DNA of 13,034 bases from the NCBI GenBank assembly GCA_027038095.1, contig JALVYA010000065.1, forward strand, positions 1-13,034, in the 5' to 3' direction. This stretch comes from Archaeoglobaceae archaeon (lineage in GTDB: Archaea > Halobacteriota > Archaeoglobi > Archaeoglobales > Archaeoglobaceae). Of this stretch, positions 5,906 through 11,952 are shown piece by piece. Made by a program: the position numbers and the translations under genes. How positions within the stretch are numbered: the first letter of the stretch is position 1; the number at the start of each line of letters is the position of its first letter. The notes below the pieces were generated by a model. The model searched no databases and was not told where the DNA came from. It saw nothing but the letters and a program-made list of their open reading frames with translations.

Positions 5906-5958
5906 TGAACAGACCAACAAACCAAAAACAAAAATAACAATACACGAAAATCAGGACT

Positions 5959-6288
5959 ATGTTTCCGACAAACCCCAACCAGCTCAAGAAAATGATGAAG
6001 CAGATGGGAATAGACATCGAAGAGGTTCCGGCAGTCGAGGTGATAATAAGAACGAGGAGCGAGGATCTGATATTCAGAAATCCGAACGTAACAAAGATGT
6101 GTGCGAGAGGCGTTGAAACCTTTCAGATCACCGGAAGCTACGAGGTCGTGGAGAGAGTAGAAATAAAGGAAGAGGACGTTGAACTTGTAGCCGAACAGGC
6201 TGGCGTGAGCAGGGAAGAGGCGAGAAAGGCACTCGAAGAGGCAAAAGGAGATCTGGCTGAAGCTCTGATGAAGCTCCAGAACCTCTAA
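5959..6288 (+). CDS. nac: Nascent polypeptide-associated complex protein (archaeal NAC)
   Basis: 109 residues, the normal length of archaeal NAC. The basic N-terminus (NPNQLKKMMKQMGI, about 5-18) is typical of the ribosome-contacting segment. The NAC domain follows (about 21-64; VEVIIRTRSEDLIFRNPNVT), then a C-terminal UBA domain (about 72-108; EDVELVAEQAGVSREEARKAL). Archaeal NAC is a homodimer, related to eukaryotic alpha-NAC, that binds nascent chains at the ribosome exit. ATG at 5959 lies behind a modest CAGGA site; the domain starts too close to this ATG for a later start. 16 bp before TrmI on the same strand, so a two-gene translation-related operon is likely. A hairpin-bearing leader precedes it. 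Confidence 0.95.
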   Translation: MFPTNPNQLKKMMKQMGIDIEEVPAVEVIIRTRSEDLIFRNPNVTKMCARGVETFQITGSYEVVERVEIKEEDVELVAEQAGVSREEARKALEEAKGDLAEALMKLQNL

Positions 6289-6304
6289 CGTTCAGGGTAA
6301 AACC

Positions 6305-7051
6305 ATGCCACTGGAACCACCAGTCGTGATAGTCAGCGGAAAGGACAGTTTTCTCGTAACGAGTTTTAAAGGAAAGCTGCACACCCACAGAGGCGTTATC
6401 GACCTCGAAGAGCTTGCAGGAAAAAGTTATGGAGATGAGGTAAAAACGCATACAGGGCACACTTTTAAAATCCTGCCGTTTGCCCCATCTGATTTTTTCA
6501 GACACTTCAAGAGGTCGGCGACGCCAATAATGCCGAAGGACATTGGAGCGATAATAGTAACGAGTGGTCTCAGGCCTGATTCTCTCGTTCTCGATGCGGG
6601 AACGGGCAGTGGGATGATTGCTGCGTACATCGCTTACTTCAACAGGTACGGTGAGGTCGTAACGGTTGAAAAAAGGCGCGAGTTCGCAAAAATAGCGAGA
6701 GAAAACTTCAGGCTTGCGAACCTGAAAAACATTCACCAGATAGTTGGAGACGTGAATTACGTTGCGGACGGCTTTAAAAAAGAATTCGACCTGATAGTTC
6801 TGGACATGAAAGACGATTACGTATTCATTCCAAAGGCAAAAAAACTCCTCAACGCTGGAGGGTATCTGGCTGTTTACAATCCGTACATAGAGCCGTCAAG
6901 GAGGGCTTACGAAACGATGAAAAAAACGGGCTTTGTCGAGCTCGAATGTTTTGAACTGCTGAAGAACGACTACGAGTTCAAGAGGGTTGGAACCAGACCC
7001 GTAACAAGGGTGTGGCACACGGGGTTTATAGTTATCGGGAGAAAGTGCTGA
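6305..7051 (+). CDS. trmI: tRNA (adenine-N1)-methyltransferase TrmI
   Basis: A class I S-adenosylmethionine methyltransferase of 248 residues that in archaea methylates N1 of A58 (and A57 in Pyrococcus) in the T-loop of tRNA. The N-terminal small domain carries KLHTHRGVIDLEELAGKSYG (24-43), characteristic of TrmI. The Rossmann domain has motif I VLDAGTGSGMIAAY (95-108), an acidic residue after strand 2 (VEKR, Glu122) and LIVLDMKD (163-170). The C-terminal RPVTRVWHTGFIVI (231-244) matches the conserved TrmI end. The enzyme works as a tetramer; m1A helps keep tRNA folded at high temperature, which fits a thermophile. ATG at 6305 follows CAGGGT. It is co-oriented with NAC 16 bp upstream and convergent with the TatD-like gene downstream. 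Confidence 0.93.
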   Translation: MPLEPPVVIVSGKDSFLVTSFKGKLHTHRGVIDLEELAGKSYGDEVKTHTGHTFKILPFAPSDFFRHFKRSATPIMPKDIGAIIVTSGLRPDSLVLDAGTGSGMIAAYIAYFNRYGEVVTVEKRREFAKIARENFRLANLKNIHQIVGDVNYVADGFKKEFDLIVLDMKDDYVFIPKAKKLLNAGGYLAVYNPYIEPSRRAYETMKKTGFVELECFELLKNDYEFKRVGTRPVTRVWHTGFIVIGRKC

Positions 7052-7056
7052 TTGCT

Positions 7057-7090
7057 GTTATCTTTTTCACTTTTCAGGAAAAATAAAAAT
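7057..7090. terminator. Back-to-back T-rich terminators between convergent genes
   Basis: After TrmI the plus strand has TATCTTTTTCACTTTTC (7060-7076). Immediately next to it, 7079-7090 is A-rich, giving T runs on the minus strand after the TatD-like gene. Each would stop one of the two converging transcripts. Confidence 0.45.
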
Positions 7091-7117
7091 TGGGAGCTGT
7101 GCCGGCGATAAAAACGG

Positions 7118-7939
7118 TTAAAGTTCAATTCCATAAACCTTTTCCACGTTGTCCTTGCATATTTTCATTACGAAATCCTCGTCAAATCCTTTTTTTAACA
7201 GTTCTTTCATCTTTTTGGGAACTGTCTTTGGGCCCAGAACGGCTCCCGGTCTGTTCGGGTCGTCTATGTAGTCCGTTTCAACTGTAAACCTATCACCCGT
7301 TATCGACGCCTTCAGCACGTTGTCGCCCATTGCTATTACCGAAGGAAATATGCCGACCTCTTCGAATACGTCTATTGCGGGAGGGGCAAAATGCTTTACG
7401 ACCCTGTGTAGCTTTATGCCCGCTTTTTTCGCCATTTCTGCTATTTCTTCTATACCCTTTCTGCTGAAACTCTCAGTGTGAAGCTGGACCGCACAATCAA
7501 CGTCTTTCGCTATTTCGAATGCGTGAAACATCACTTCGTTGCTGAGCTCCCAGACTTTTTCGCTCACCGTGTAGTGGGGTCTGCCACTCTTTATTGCAAC
7601 TGCTCTACCCTCTTCGACGTATTTTCCCGCTATTTCCAGTGCGTCCTTCATTATCTCAGCAGCAGCCTCGTATCCCAGCTTTTCTCCAATAACAGTTATT
7701 TCAGCCGGGTGAACACCCAAAACAGCGTAAGCCCTGACCACGGTATTCGCTTCTTCAACCAGCCTGATGTGGCTGTCGAACACGTGTTTGAAACTCTTTC
7801 CCTCTGCAGGAAAGATACCGTAGTAGCTGGAAGGTAAGTTAACGAGAAGTACATGCGTCCCTCCAGCTCTTTTGAACTCCTTTAACGCTTCCAAGCGTTT
7901 ATACCTGTACAGGTGCATGTGGTCGTCAGTTATAAACAT
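7118..7939 (-). CDS. TatD-like metal-dependent hydrolase (amidohydrolase superfamily)
   Basis: 273 residues with the metal-binding order of TatD-type hydrolases: DHMH near the N-terminus (6-9), GVHPAE (75-80), QLHTE (152-156), VKHFAPP (181-187) and VETDYID (220-226). Bacterial TatD proteins are 3'-5' exonucleases or deoxyribonucleases, but archaeal members of this divergent branch are mostly uncharacterised. The loop that in TatD is GE-x-GLD, with the bridging Glu, here reads AIKSGRPHY (115-123): the Glu is absent and a Lys (117) and a Ser stand there. DNase activity should therefore not be assumed. ATG at 7939 has no strong ribosome site. It lies 56 bp after the dUTPase gene, probably last in the DUF2150-SWIM-dUTPase-TatD-like operon, whose make-up hints at nucleotide or DNA metabolism. 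Confidence 0.8.
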   Translation of the reverse strand: MFITDDHMHLYRYKRLEALKEFKRAGGTHVLLVNLPSSYYGIFPAEGKSFKHVFDSHIRLVEEANTVVRAYAVLGVHPAEITVIGEKLGYEAAAEIMKDALEIAGKYVEEGRAVAIKSGRPHYTVSEKVWELSNEVMFHAFEIAKDVDCAVQLHTESFSRKGIEEIAEMAKKAGIKLHRVVKHFAPPAIDVFEEVGIFPSVIAMGDNVLKASITGDRFTVETDYIDDPNRPGAVLGPKTVPKKMKELLKKGFDEDFVMKICKDNVEKVYGIEL

Positions 7940-7955
7940 GGGATATGGTTAAACC

Positions 7956-7974
7956 CTGAGTTTTTCTGAGTTTT
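7956..7974. repeat. Direct repeat CTGAGTTTT x2, period 10
   Basis: CTGAGTTTT at 7956-7964 recurs at 7966-7974 in the spacer between the dUTPase and TatD-like genes. It is another short duplication in a spacer. Confidence 0.65.
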
Positions 7975-7995
7975 GCTCCTCCACATACAGTACAG

Positions 7996-8496
7996 TCACA
8001 GTCCCTCGTTTTGATAAGCTCCTGCATAACCCTCGCTTTCTCTATCGAGTCTCATGAATACGAGCTGCACTATTCTGGCGTTTCTCTTCAGCCATAACCC
8101 GCTGTAAACGACTATTCCAACTTCACTCCTCCCCCTGTATCCGGCATCCCAGACTGCCGTGAGAACGTTTGCCCCGCACCTTATCAAGGAGCTTCTAGGC
8201 CTTCCAATTGCCATCATGTCTTTTGGCAGATCGACAACCTCGTTCAGCCTCGCCCTGTACACGCCTTTATCCAGAAAAATCCAGTCATCCTCAAATTCCA
8301 TTTCCTCCGTTTCGGGTAAAACTCTCTCCCTATTGCTGAAGTCTATTTTTCCCGCGCCACGAATTCTGTAAATCGACCTGAGCGTGCAGTCAAACCCGTT
8401 GGGCTGAATCTGCGTATCAAGGTCGATGTAGCTTTTTATCAGTCCTCTCTCCTTAACGAGCTTTCTGATTTCTTCTCCGCTGAGCACACAGCTCAT
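7996..8496 (-). CDS. dut: Archaeal dUTPase (dCTP deaminase-type fold)
   Basis: Hydrolyses dUTP to dUMP and pyrophosphate, keeping uracil out of DNA and feeding dTMP synthesis. 166 residues. Conserved blocks: QIQPNGFDCTL (29-39), RPRSSLIRCGA (99-109), TAVWDAGYRGR (113-123), RNARIVQLVF (138-147) and EGYAGAYQNEGL (155-166). These match the archaeal dUTPase subgroup of the dCTP deaminase/dUTPase superfamily. The position of the dCTP deaminase catalytic Glu (in a VLEF-like strand after DPG) appears to be taken by Val in GIVVY, which argues for dUTPase rather than deaminase; the likely catalytic acid is Asp117. Automatic annotation may call it dcd. ATG at 8496 has only a distant GGAG. It lies between the SWIM protein and TatD-like genes on the same strand with spacers of 40-60 bp. 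Confidence 0.85.
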   Translation of the reverse strand: MSCVLSGEEIRKLVKERGLIKSYIDLDTQIQPNGFDCTLRSIYRIRGAGKIDFSNRERVLPETEEMEFEDDWIFLDKGVYRARLNEVVDLPKDMMAIGRPRSSLIRCGANVLTAVWDAGYRGRSEVGIVVYSGLWLKRNARIVQLVFMRLDRESEGYAGAYQNEGL

Positions 8497-8539
8497 AAAA
8501 AAGTGCAGACTCCTGTCGTAAAAAACGTTTTCTGCTCTT

Positions 8540-8902
8540 TTAATTCTGTTTTCCGGCCTTTTTACCCCTGAGAAAGTCGACGTAGTAGCAGTCGTAGTAC
8601 TCGTAGAGCTTCATAATTCTCGCAAGCCTCACTGCAATTATGTGGGAGCATGCACCTCTCGCTTTCAGGTTGAACTGAAAGTCCATGCATGTACAGAAGT
8701 TGCCGTCCACGATGTACTCGTTCGTTCCAACGACGACAAAGAAATCCCTGTATTTTTTGACTCTCCTCTCCTTCAGGTAAAAGAACGCTTTTTCTCCCCT
8801 CTTCCCGTACTCGAAAATTAAAGCTCTGTAAAGCTCGTAACCGAGACCTTTTTTTGCAGCTTTAACGACCTTCGTGCTGAGAGAAAACGACATCTTCCTC
8901 AT
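8540..8902 (-). CDS. SWIM zinc-finger domain protein
   Basis: 120 residues with a SWIM motif, C-x-C-x12-C-x-H: Cys70 and Cys72 (NFCTCMDF), Cys85 and His87 (GACSHII). SWIM domains bind zinc and are found in proteins acting on DNA or as protein-binding modules; small archaeal SWIM proteins are linked in some lineages to RadA paralogues and recombination. The family is recognised; the function is not. The region before the motif is basic (KKYRDFFVVVGTNEY), as expected of a nucleic-acid contact. The start is ATG at 8902 or the in-frame ATG at 8893; neither has an ideal ribosome site (the AGGA lies only 2 nt before the second). It is 43 bp upstream of dUTPase and 58 bp downstream of the DUF2150-like gene; both spacers are too short to need separate promoters. 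Confidence 0.8.
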   Translation of the reverse strand: MRKMSFSLSTKVVKAAKKGLGYELYRALIFEYGKRGEKAFFYLKERRVKKYRDFFVVVGTNEYIVDGNFCTCMDFQFNLKARGACSHIIAVRLARIMKLYEYYDCYYVDFLRGKKAGKQN

Positions 8903-8913
8903 TTCTCAGTTAC

Positions 8914-8931
8914 TCTGCAAATTCTGCAAAT
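8914..8931. repeat. Perfect 9-bp tandem duplication (TCTGCAAAT x2)
   Basis: TCTGCAAAT at 8914-8922 is directly repeated at 8923-8931, just upstream (minus strand) of the SWIM gene. Confidence 0.75.
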
Positions 8932-8940
8932 TCGGATTTC

Positions 8941-8964
8941 GTTAAGCTCATCTGTTAAGCTCAT
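8941..8964. repeat. 11-bp direct repeat GTTAAGCTCAT, period 13
   Basis: GTTAAGCTCAT occurs at 8941-8951 and 8954-8964. The second copy includes the TGA stop (8963-8961) of the DUF2150-like gene; the first lies beyond it. With the 9-bp duplication next to it, most of the 58-bp spacer is made of duplicated units. Confidence 0.75.
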
Positions 8965-9521
8965 TCAACCTCCGACGAGTCGATCTCCATCAGCAGCATC
9001 ACCGTGTTTATCGCATCGATTCCATCTATCCAGCTCAACACAACGCTGTCTTCAGGAATTAAGAGCTCTTCTGGCAGTTTTTCTCCTCTGAAGACTTTGG
9101 CTCCGATCCGGACAATAAGGTCAAACGCACCTTCCAGATCGCCTTTTTTCTCTTTTTTGACCGCTTCTTTAATCAGGCTGTCGAAACTCTTTTTACTGAG
9201 TTTACCTTCCAGACAGTATATCGCCGAGTTCACAATCGCCCTCAGGCCTTCTCTTATGTACTCGAAAAAATCGTTTTTCACCGGGTCTTCAAAGTCAACG
9301 TTACCTGTTACGATCTCTTCTATTTCTTTAAGCTCTTTAACGGCATTTTTTTTCGTTAACTCTCTCTCCTTTACAGCCCTGATTACGTTCAAACACGCAA
9401 CAACCAGATCCTCCATCATACGGTCAAATACGACCAGTGACTCTGGATCGCTAAAATCAATATGTGATTCCCTTATCTTATTTATCCAGTTGTTGAACCT
9501 ATCCAAGCTGTAGTAGTTCAT
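8961..9521 (-). CDS. Archaeal protein of unknown function, DUF2150-like
   Basis: 186 residues from ATG 9521 (MNYYSLDRFNNWINKI). Mostly charged, predicted largely helical, with no signal peptide, membrane segment or catalytic motif that I can see. Size and sequence character (FDRMMEDLVVACLNVIRAV; EDSVVLSWIDGIDAI near the end) suggest the archaeal family DUF2150, but I cannot check this here. An ATG at 9554 extends the frame by 11 codons, but those codons consist of the TATA promoter (TTATATTC), so the inner ATG is chosen; the transcript would be leaderless or nearly so. It is the first gene of the unit continuing through SWIM, dUTPase and TatD-like genes. The function is unknown. Confidence 0.75.
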   Translation of the reverse strand: MNYYSLDRFNNWINKIRESHIDFSDPESLVVFDRMMEDLVVACLNVIRAVKERELTKKNAVKELKEIEEIVTGNVDFEDPVKNDFFEYIREGLRAIVNSAIYCLEGKLSKKSFDSLIKEAVKKEKKGDLEGAFDLIVRIGAKVFRGEKLPEELLIPEDSVVLSWIDGIDAINTVMLLMEIDSSEVE

Positions 9522-9532
9522 TGTCCGAGCAG

Positions 9533-9560
9533 TAATTATAAAAGAATATAACATTTTTGC
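9533..9560 (-). promoter_or_regulatory. Promoter of the DUF2150-SWIM-dUTPase-TatD-like unit
   Basis: On the minus strand GCAAAAATG (BRE-like) precedes TTATATTCTTT (9551-9541), centred about 26 bp before ATG 9521, which predicts a leaderless or near-leaderless mRNA. A second AT-rich box (TTTTATAATTA, 9543-9533) lies slightly nearer and would start transcription inside the gene. Confidence 0.5.
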
Positions 9561-9619
9561 CCGTTTTTATGCACAAGGTTTGCACTTAAAAGGATTTGTA
9601 AAAGTTAAGCTGGCTAAAA

Positions 9620-11047
9620 TCAGTGGACTGCTGTTTTTTGAATGGCCTCCCAGTATTTTATGTTTCTTATGCAGCCGGGGTCAGGTTTGAGGTAGTCTTT
9701 GAAGTAGTTGTAAGCCCTCGCCCTGCAGCCGCCGCAGTAGTACCTGTACTCACAGTTTCCACAGCCCTCAATCAGGTCCTTGTTTCTTAACTCTTCGAAA
9801 ACCCTGTTGTTTCTCCAGAAGTCCTCTAGGTCTTTTGCGCTCATCTCCCTTATGTTTCCGAGCTTCAGCGGAAAGAAAACGCACGGCTGTATGTCACCGT
9901 TCGCCCTCATGGACATGTAAAACCTTCCAGCTCCACAGCCACCTATGAATTCGGCGAGGTCTTTTAACCTCTCTCCTGCTGATATGTTGTAGAAGTGCGT
10001 TGGAATGAAACACTTTTCATCACTCGCACACTGGAGTGCAACTCTCGCAAACTGGGGAGCTGTTGAAAGCAGGCTGATTTTGCTCTCGAAGTTTTTCATG
10101 TACAGTTTTATTAGCAGTTCTTCCCTCTGCTGTGGAGTTATGTCTCTGTCCACTATTTCTCTGCCTCTTCCAGTCGGTATGAAGTTGTAGTGCATGAACC
10201 AGTCAACTCCAAGCTCTTCACAGAGAGATATTACTGCATCCACATCGTGGTAGTTGTACTTCGTGACGGTCATTGAAACGTTTACGAAGAAGTTCTGCTT
10301 CACGCAGTTTTTTATACCCTCCACAGCCCGGTCGTAACACCCCTTTATGCCTCTGAAGCTCTCGTGCGTTTCCTTCGTTCCGTCTATGCTTATCTGCACG
10401 TATCCCACTCCAGCCTCTTTCATCTTTCTGGCAACTTCTTCGCTTATCAGCGTTCCATTCGTGGCAACAGCGACGTAAATTCCTTTTTCGTGAGCATAGC
10501 TCATCAGCTCGTAGATGTCCTTTCTCACCAGCGGTTCCCCTCCGGAAAAGGAGATTATGGTAACGCCAAGTCTGTTGAGCTTGTCTATCGCATCCATAGC
10601 CTCTTCGGTCGTCAGCTCATCCGGAAGGGGTTTTCCGGCAGTGGCATAACAGTGTTTGCACCTCAAATTACAGGCATACGTAACATCCCACACGACCTGA
10701 AACGGTGCGCCGGGAACAAAGGGCTTTCTAACTCCAAAGTAAGCAAGTCCCTTTATGACGCTCGCCAGACCCTTTCTCCAGTAAGAGTCCTTAAACTTCT
10801 CCTTTAACTCGTCAAGAGTAATGTTAAAAGCTCTGGCTCCACTTTCAAGAACGGGCTCAAGAGCCTTTTCAGCAAGTCTGCATTTCCAGCACGCCTCGTT
10901 GGGTGACTTAACCCCGACGAACAGCTCAAGAGCGGATTCCAGTCTGCTCTTCCCACATTTTTCGCAGTAACCGGTTAAAGCCTGAAGCGTTTTTTTGGTA
11001 GCCGGGTTTTCCACAAGGTGCATGAACAGTGAAATTTTATCCATCAT
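9620..11047 (-). CDS. Radical SAM/SPASM domain enzyme with N-terminal double CxxC region
   Basis: 475 residues. Residues 1-110 hold two Cys pairs, CEKC (28-31) and CWKC (53-56), spaced like a zinc or rubredoxin-like site. The radical SAM domain has ACNLRCKHCY (125-134, C-x3-C-x2-C for the SAM-binding [4Fe-4S] cluster), SFSGGEP (166-172) and VATNGT (194-199). The C-terminal SPASM domain has Cys371-x12-Gly-x4-Cys389, then CGNCEYRYYCGGC (429-441) and Cys459, enough for two auxiliary [4Fe-4S] clusters. Such enzymes modify peptides or decarboxylate/deacetylate haem precursors (AhbC, AhbD, NirJ). Its place next to two cytochrome genes, in a genome making sirohaem, makes a haem-related role possible, but the N-terminal region is not typical of Ahb proteins as I know them. 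The start is ATG at 11047 (or adjacent ATG 11044) behind GGGGGTGGT. Family certain, substrate unknown. Confidence 0.88.
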   Translation of the reverse strand: MMDKISLFMHLVENPATKKTLQALTGYCEKCGKSRLESALELFVGVKSPNEACWKCRLAEKALEPVLESGARAFNITLDELKEKFKDSYWRKGLASVIKGLAYFGVRKPFVPGAPFQVVWDVTYACNLRCKHCYATAGKPLPDELTTEEAMDAIDKLNRLGVTIISFSGGEPLVRKDIYELMSYAHEKGIYVAVATNGTLISEEVARKMKEAGVGYVQISIDGTKETHESFRGIKGCYDRAVEGIKNCVKQNFFVNVSMTVTKYNYHDVDAVISLCEELGVDWFMHYNFIPTGRGREIVDRDITPQQREELLIKLYMKNFESKISLLSTAPQFARVALQCASDEKCFIPTHFYNISAGERLKDLAEFIGGCGAGRFYMSMRANGDIQPCVFFPLKLGNIREMSAKDLEDFWRNNRVFEELRNKDLIEGCGNCEYRYYCGGCRARAYNYFKDYLKPDPGCIRNIKYWEAIQKTAVH

Positions 11048-11265
11048 TTTACCACCCCCATAACAGTTTAACTACCCAAGGTCTTTAACAACGTCATAAT
11101 TAGACAACTACCTCATCACGTTTACATAAGTTTTTTGTTAGAGTTAAAAGTTTTTCAATTCAATAGTTTAACTCGAAATCTAAAAAGTCGAAAAGCTGAA
11201 TAATTTATGAAACATTAAAATAATATAATAAAAAAATTAGTAAATAAAATAAATATTTTTAGTTT
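11048..11265 (-). promoter_or_regulatory. AT-rich spacer: cytochrome b terminator and radical SAM promoter region
   Basis: This 218-bp spacer has no gene. Next to the cytochrome b stop (about 11265-11200) the minus strand is dominated by T runs, likely terminating the cytochrome operon. Nearer the radical SAM start are several TATA-like possibilities (for instance CTTATGTAA around 11130-11122 behind an A run), none convincing alone. AGTTTAACT occurs at 11065-11073 and again at 11165-11173. The ribosome site GGGGGTGGT lies just before ATG 11047. Confidence 0.4.
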
Positions 11266-11952
11266 TCAGTGCCTTCTTCTGACTCTTATTACTCTTTCCC
11301 TTCTCTTGCCCGTAATCATGGAACCAACAACGTCGAAGATTATAACTGCGTAGGCGTGGATGAGCATTGTCATCAGGAAAAGGTACATGAAAAGTCTGTG
11401 TATCGCTCTTATCAGCATTATTCCACTGCTCAATCCAAATGCCGGCGCTATCTGGTTGGCCCAGTTTATTATCGGTGCAAAGTACTGGTTCCGGTAGTAG
11501 AGCGTGAATCCAGTTATGCCCATTATCGCCGCCATGAACAAGTACATCCAGAGAACCATAACCTCAGTTGGCACTAGCTTTTCTACGTACCTCCCCTCCG
11601 GGTCAACACCTCTCGGGTCTTCTATGTGCGGCCCTATACCTGTCCACGCTAACATTTCTTTTATGAAGAACTTTATTGCGTACGGAAATCTCCTCGGCGA
11701 AAACCACTCCCATTCGTGTTTAACCACGTAAGCAAACAGAAGCACCCAGAGAGCTCCAAAGATGAAACCGAGATAAACGTGTATCTTCAAAGCTGTCAGC
11801 ATGTCCGGCCACGTTATTCCGTAGAGATTTCCGAGCCTCAGGCCAGTCCACCCTATTATCAGTCCGGTTGAAACTATACCCCAGTGGCATAACCTGTAAA
11901 ACAGGTGGTGCCTTTCAACCTCCATTGTTTCGTAATTCTGCTGGTGGCTCAT
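11266..11952 (-). CDS. Dihaem cytochrome b (HydC/FdnI-type), membrane partner of the multihaem cytochrome c
   Basis: 228 residues with four predicted membrane helices (about residues 21-37, 54-77, 129-149, 180-205 from this start). His ligands for two b haems are in the right helices: His23 (RLCHW), His58 (KIHVYLGF), His185 (RAIHRLF) and His199 (MLIHAY). This is the pattern of the cytochrome b subunits of hydrogenases, formate dehydrogenases and thiosulfate reductases (HydC/FdnI, cytochrome b561-like), which exchange electrons with menaquinone. Basic C-terminal tail (KRRERVIRVRRRH), likely cytoplasmic. The start is ATG at 11952, 6 nt after GGAGGTG; a GTG at 11961 is part of that Shine-Dalgarno. 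The ATG overlaps the stop of the cytochrome c gene (ATGA), so the two are made together. No dehydrogenase subunit lies beside it, so its redox partner is presumably that cytochrome c. Confidence 0.88.
   Translation of the reverse strand: MSHQQNYETMEVERHHLFYRLCHWGIVSTGLIIGWTGLRLGNLYGITWPDMLTALKIHVYLGFIFGALWVLLFAYVVKHEWEWFSPRRFPYAIKFFIKEMLAWTGIGPHIEDPRGVDPEGRYVEKLVPTEVMVLWMYLFMAAIMGITGFTLYYRNQYFAPIINWANQIAPAFGLSSGIMLIRAIHRLFMYLFLMTMLIHAYAVIIFDVVGSMITGKRRERVIRVRRRH

Noticed and set aside
5860..5912. tRNA-like string (GCTCAGTTAG and GGTTGAAC) suggesting a tRNA or remnant
   Set aside because: It has no acceptor stem, no proper D-stem partner and no T-loop consensus; the CUUG hairpin sits where an anticodon arm would be. 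Coincidental similarity is more likely.
7996..8496. dCTP deaminase (dcd)
   Set aside because: Same fold, but the conserved blocks match archaeal dUTPase and the deaminase Glu position appears to be Val.
8914..8964. CRISPR-like array
   Set aside because: Only two different short duplications, with no regular repeat-spacer structure and no cas genes.
8961..9554. Longer DUF2150-like protein starting at ATG 9554
   Set aside because: The extra codons lie on the TATA promoter, so they are unlikely to be in the mRNA.
11065..11173. AGTTTAACT twice, 100 bp apart
   Set aside because: A 9-bp match in a very AT-rich spacer is expected by chance and no third copy is seen nearby.
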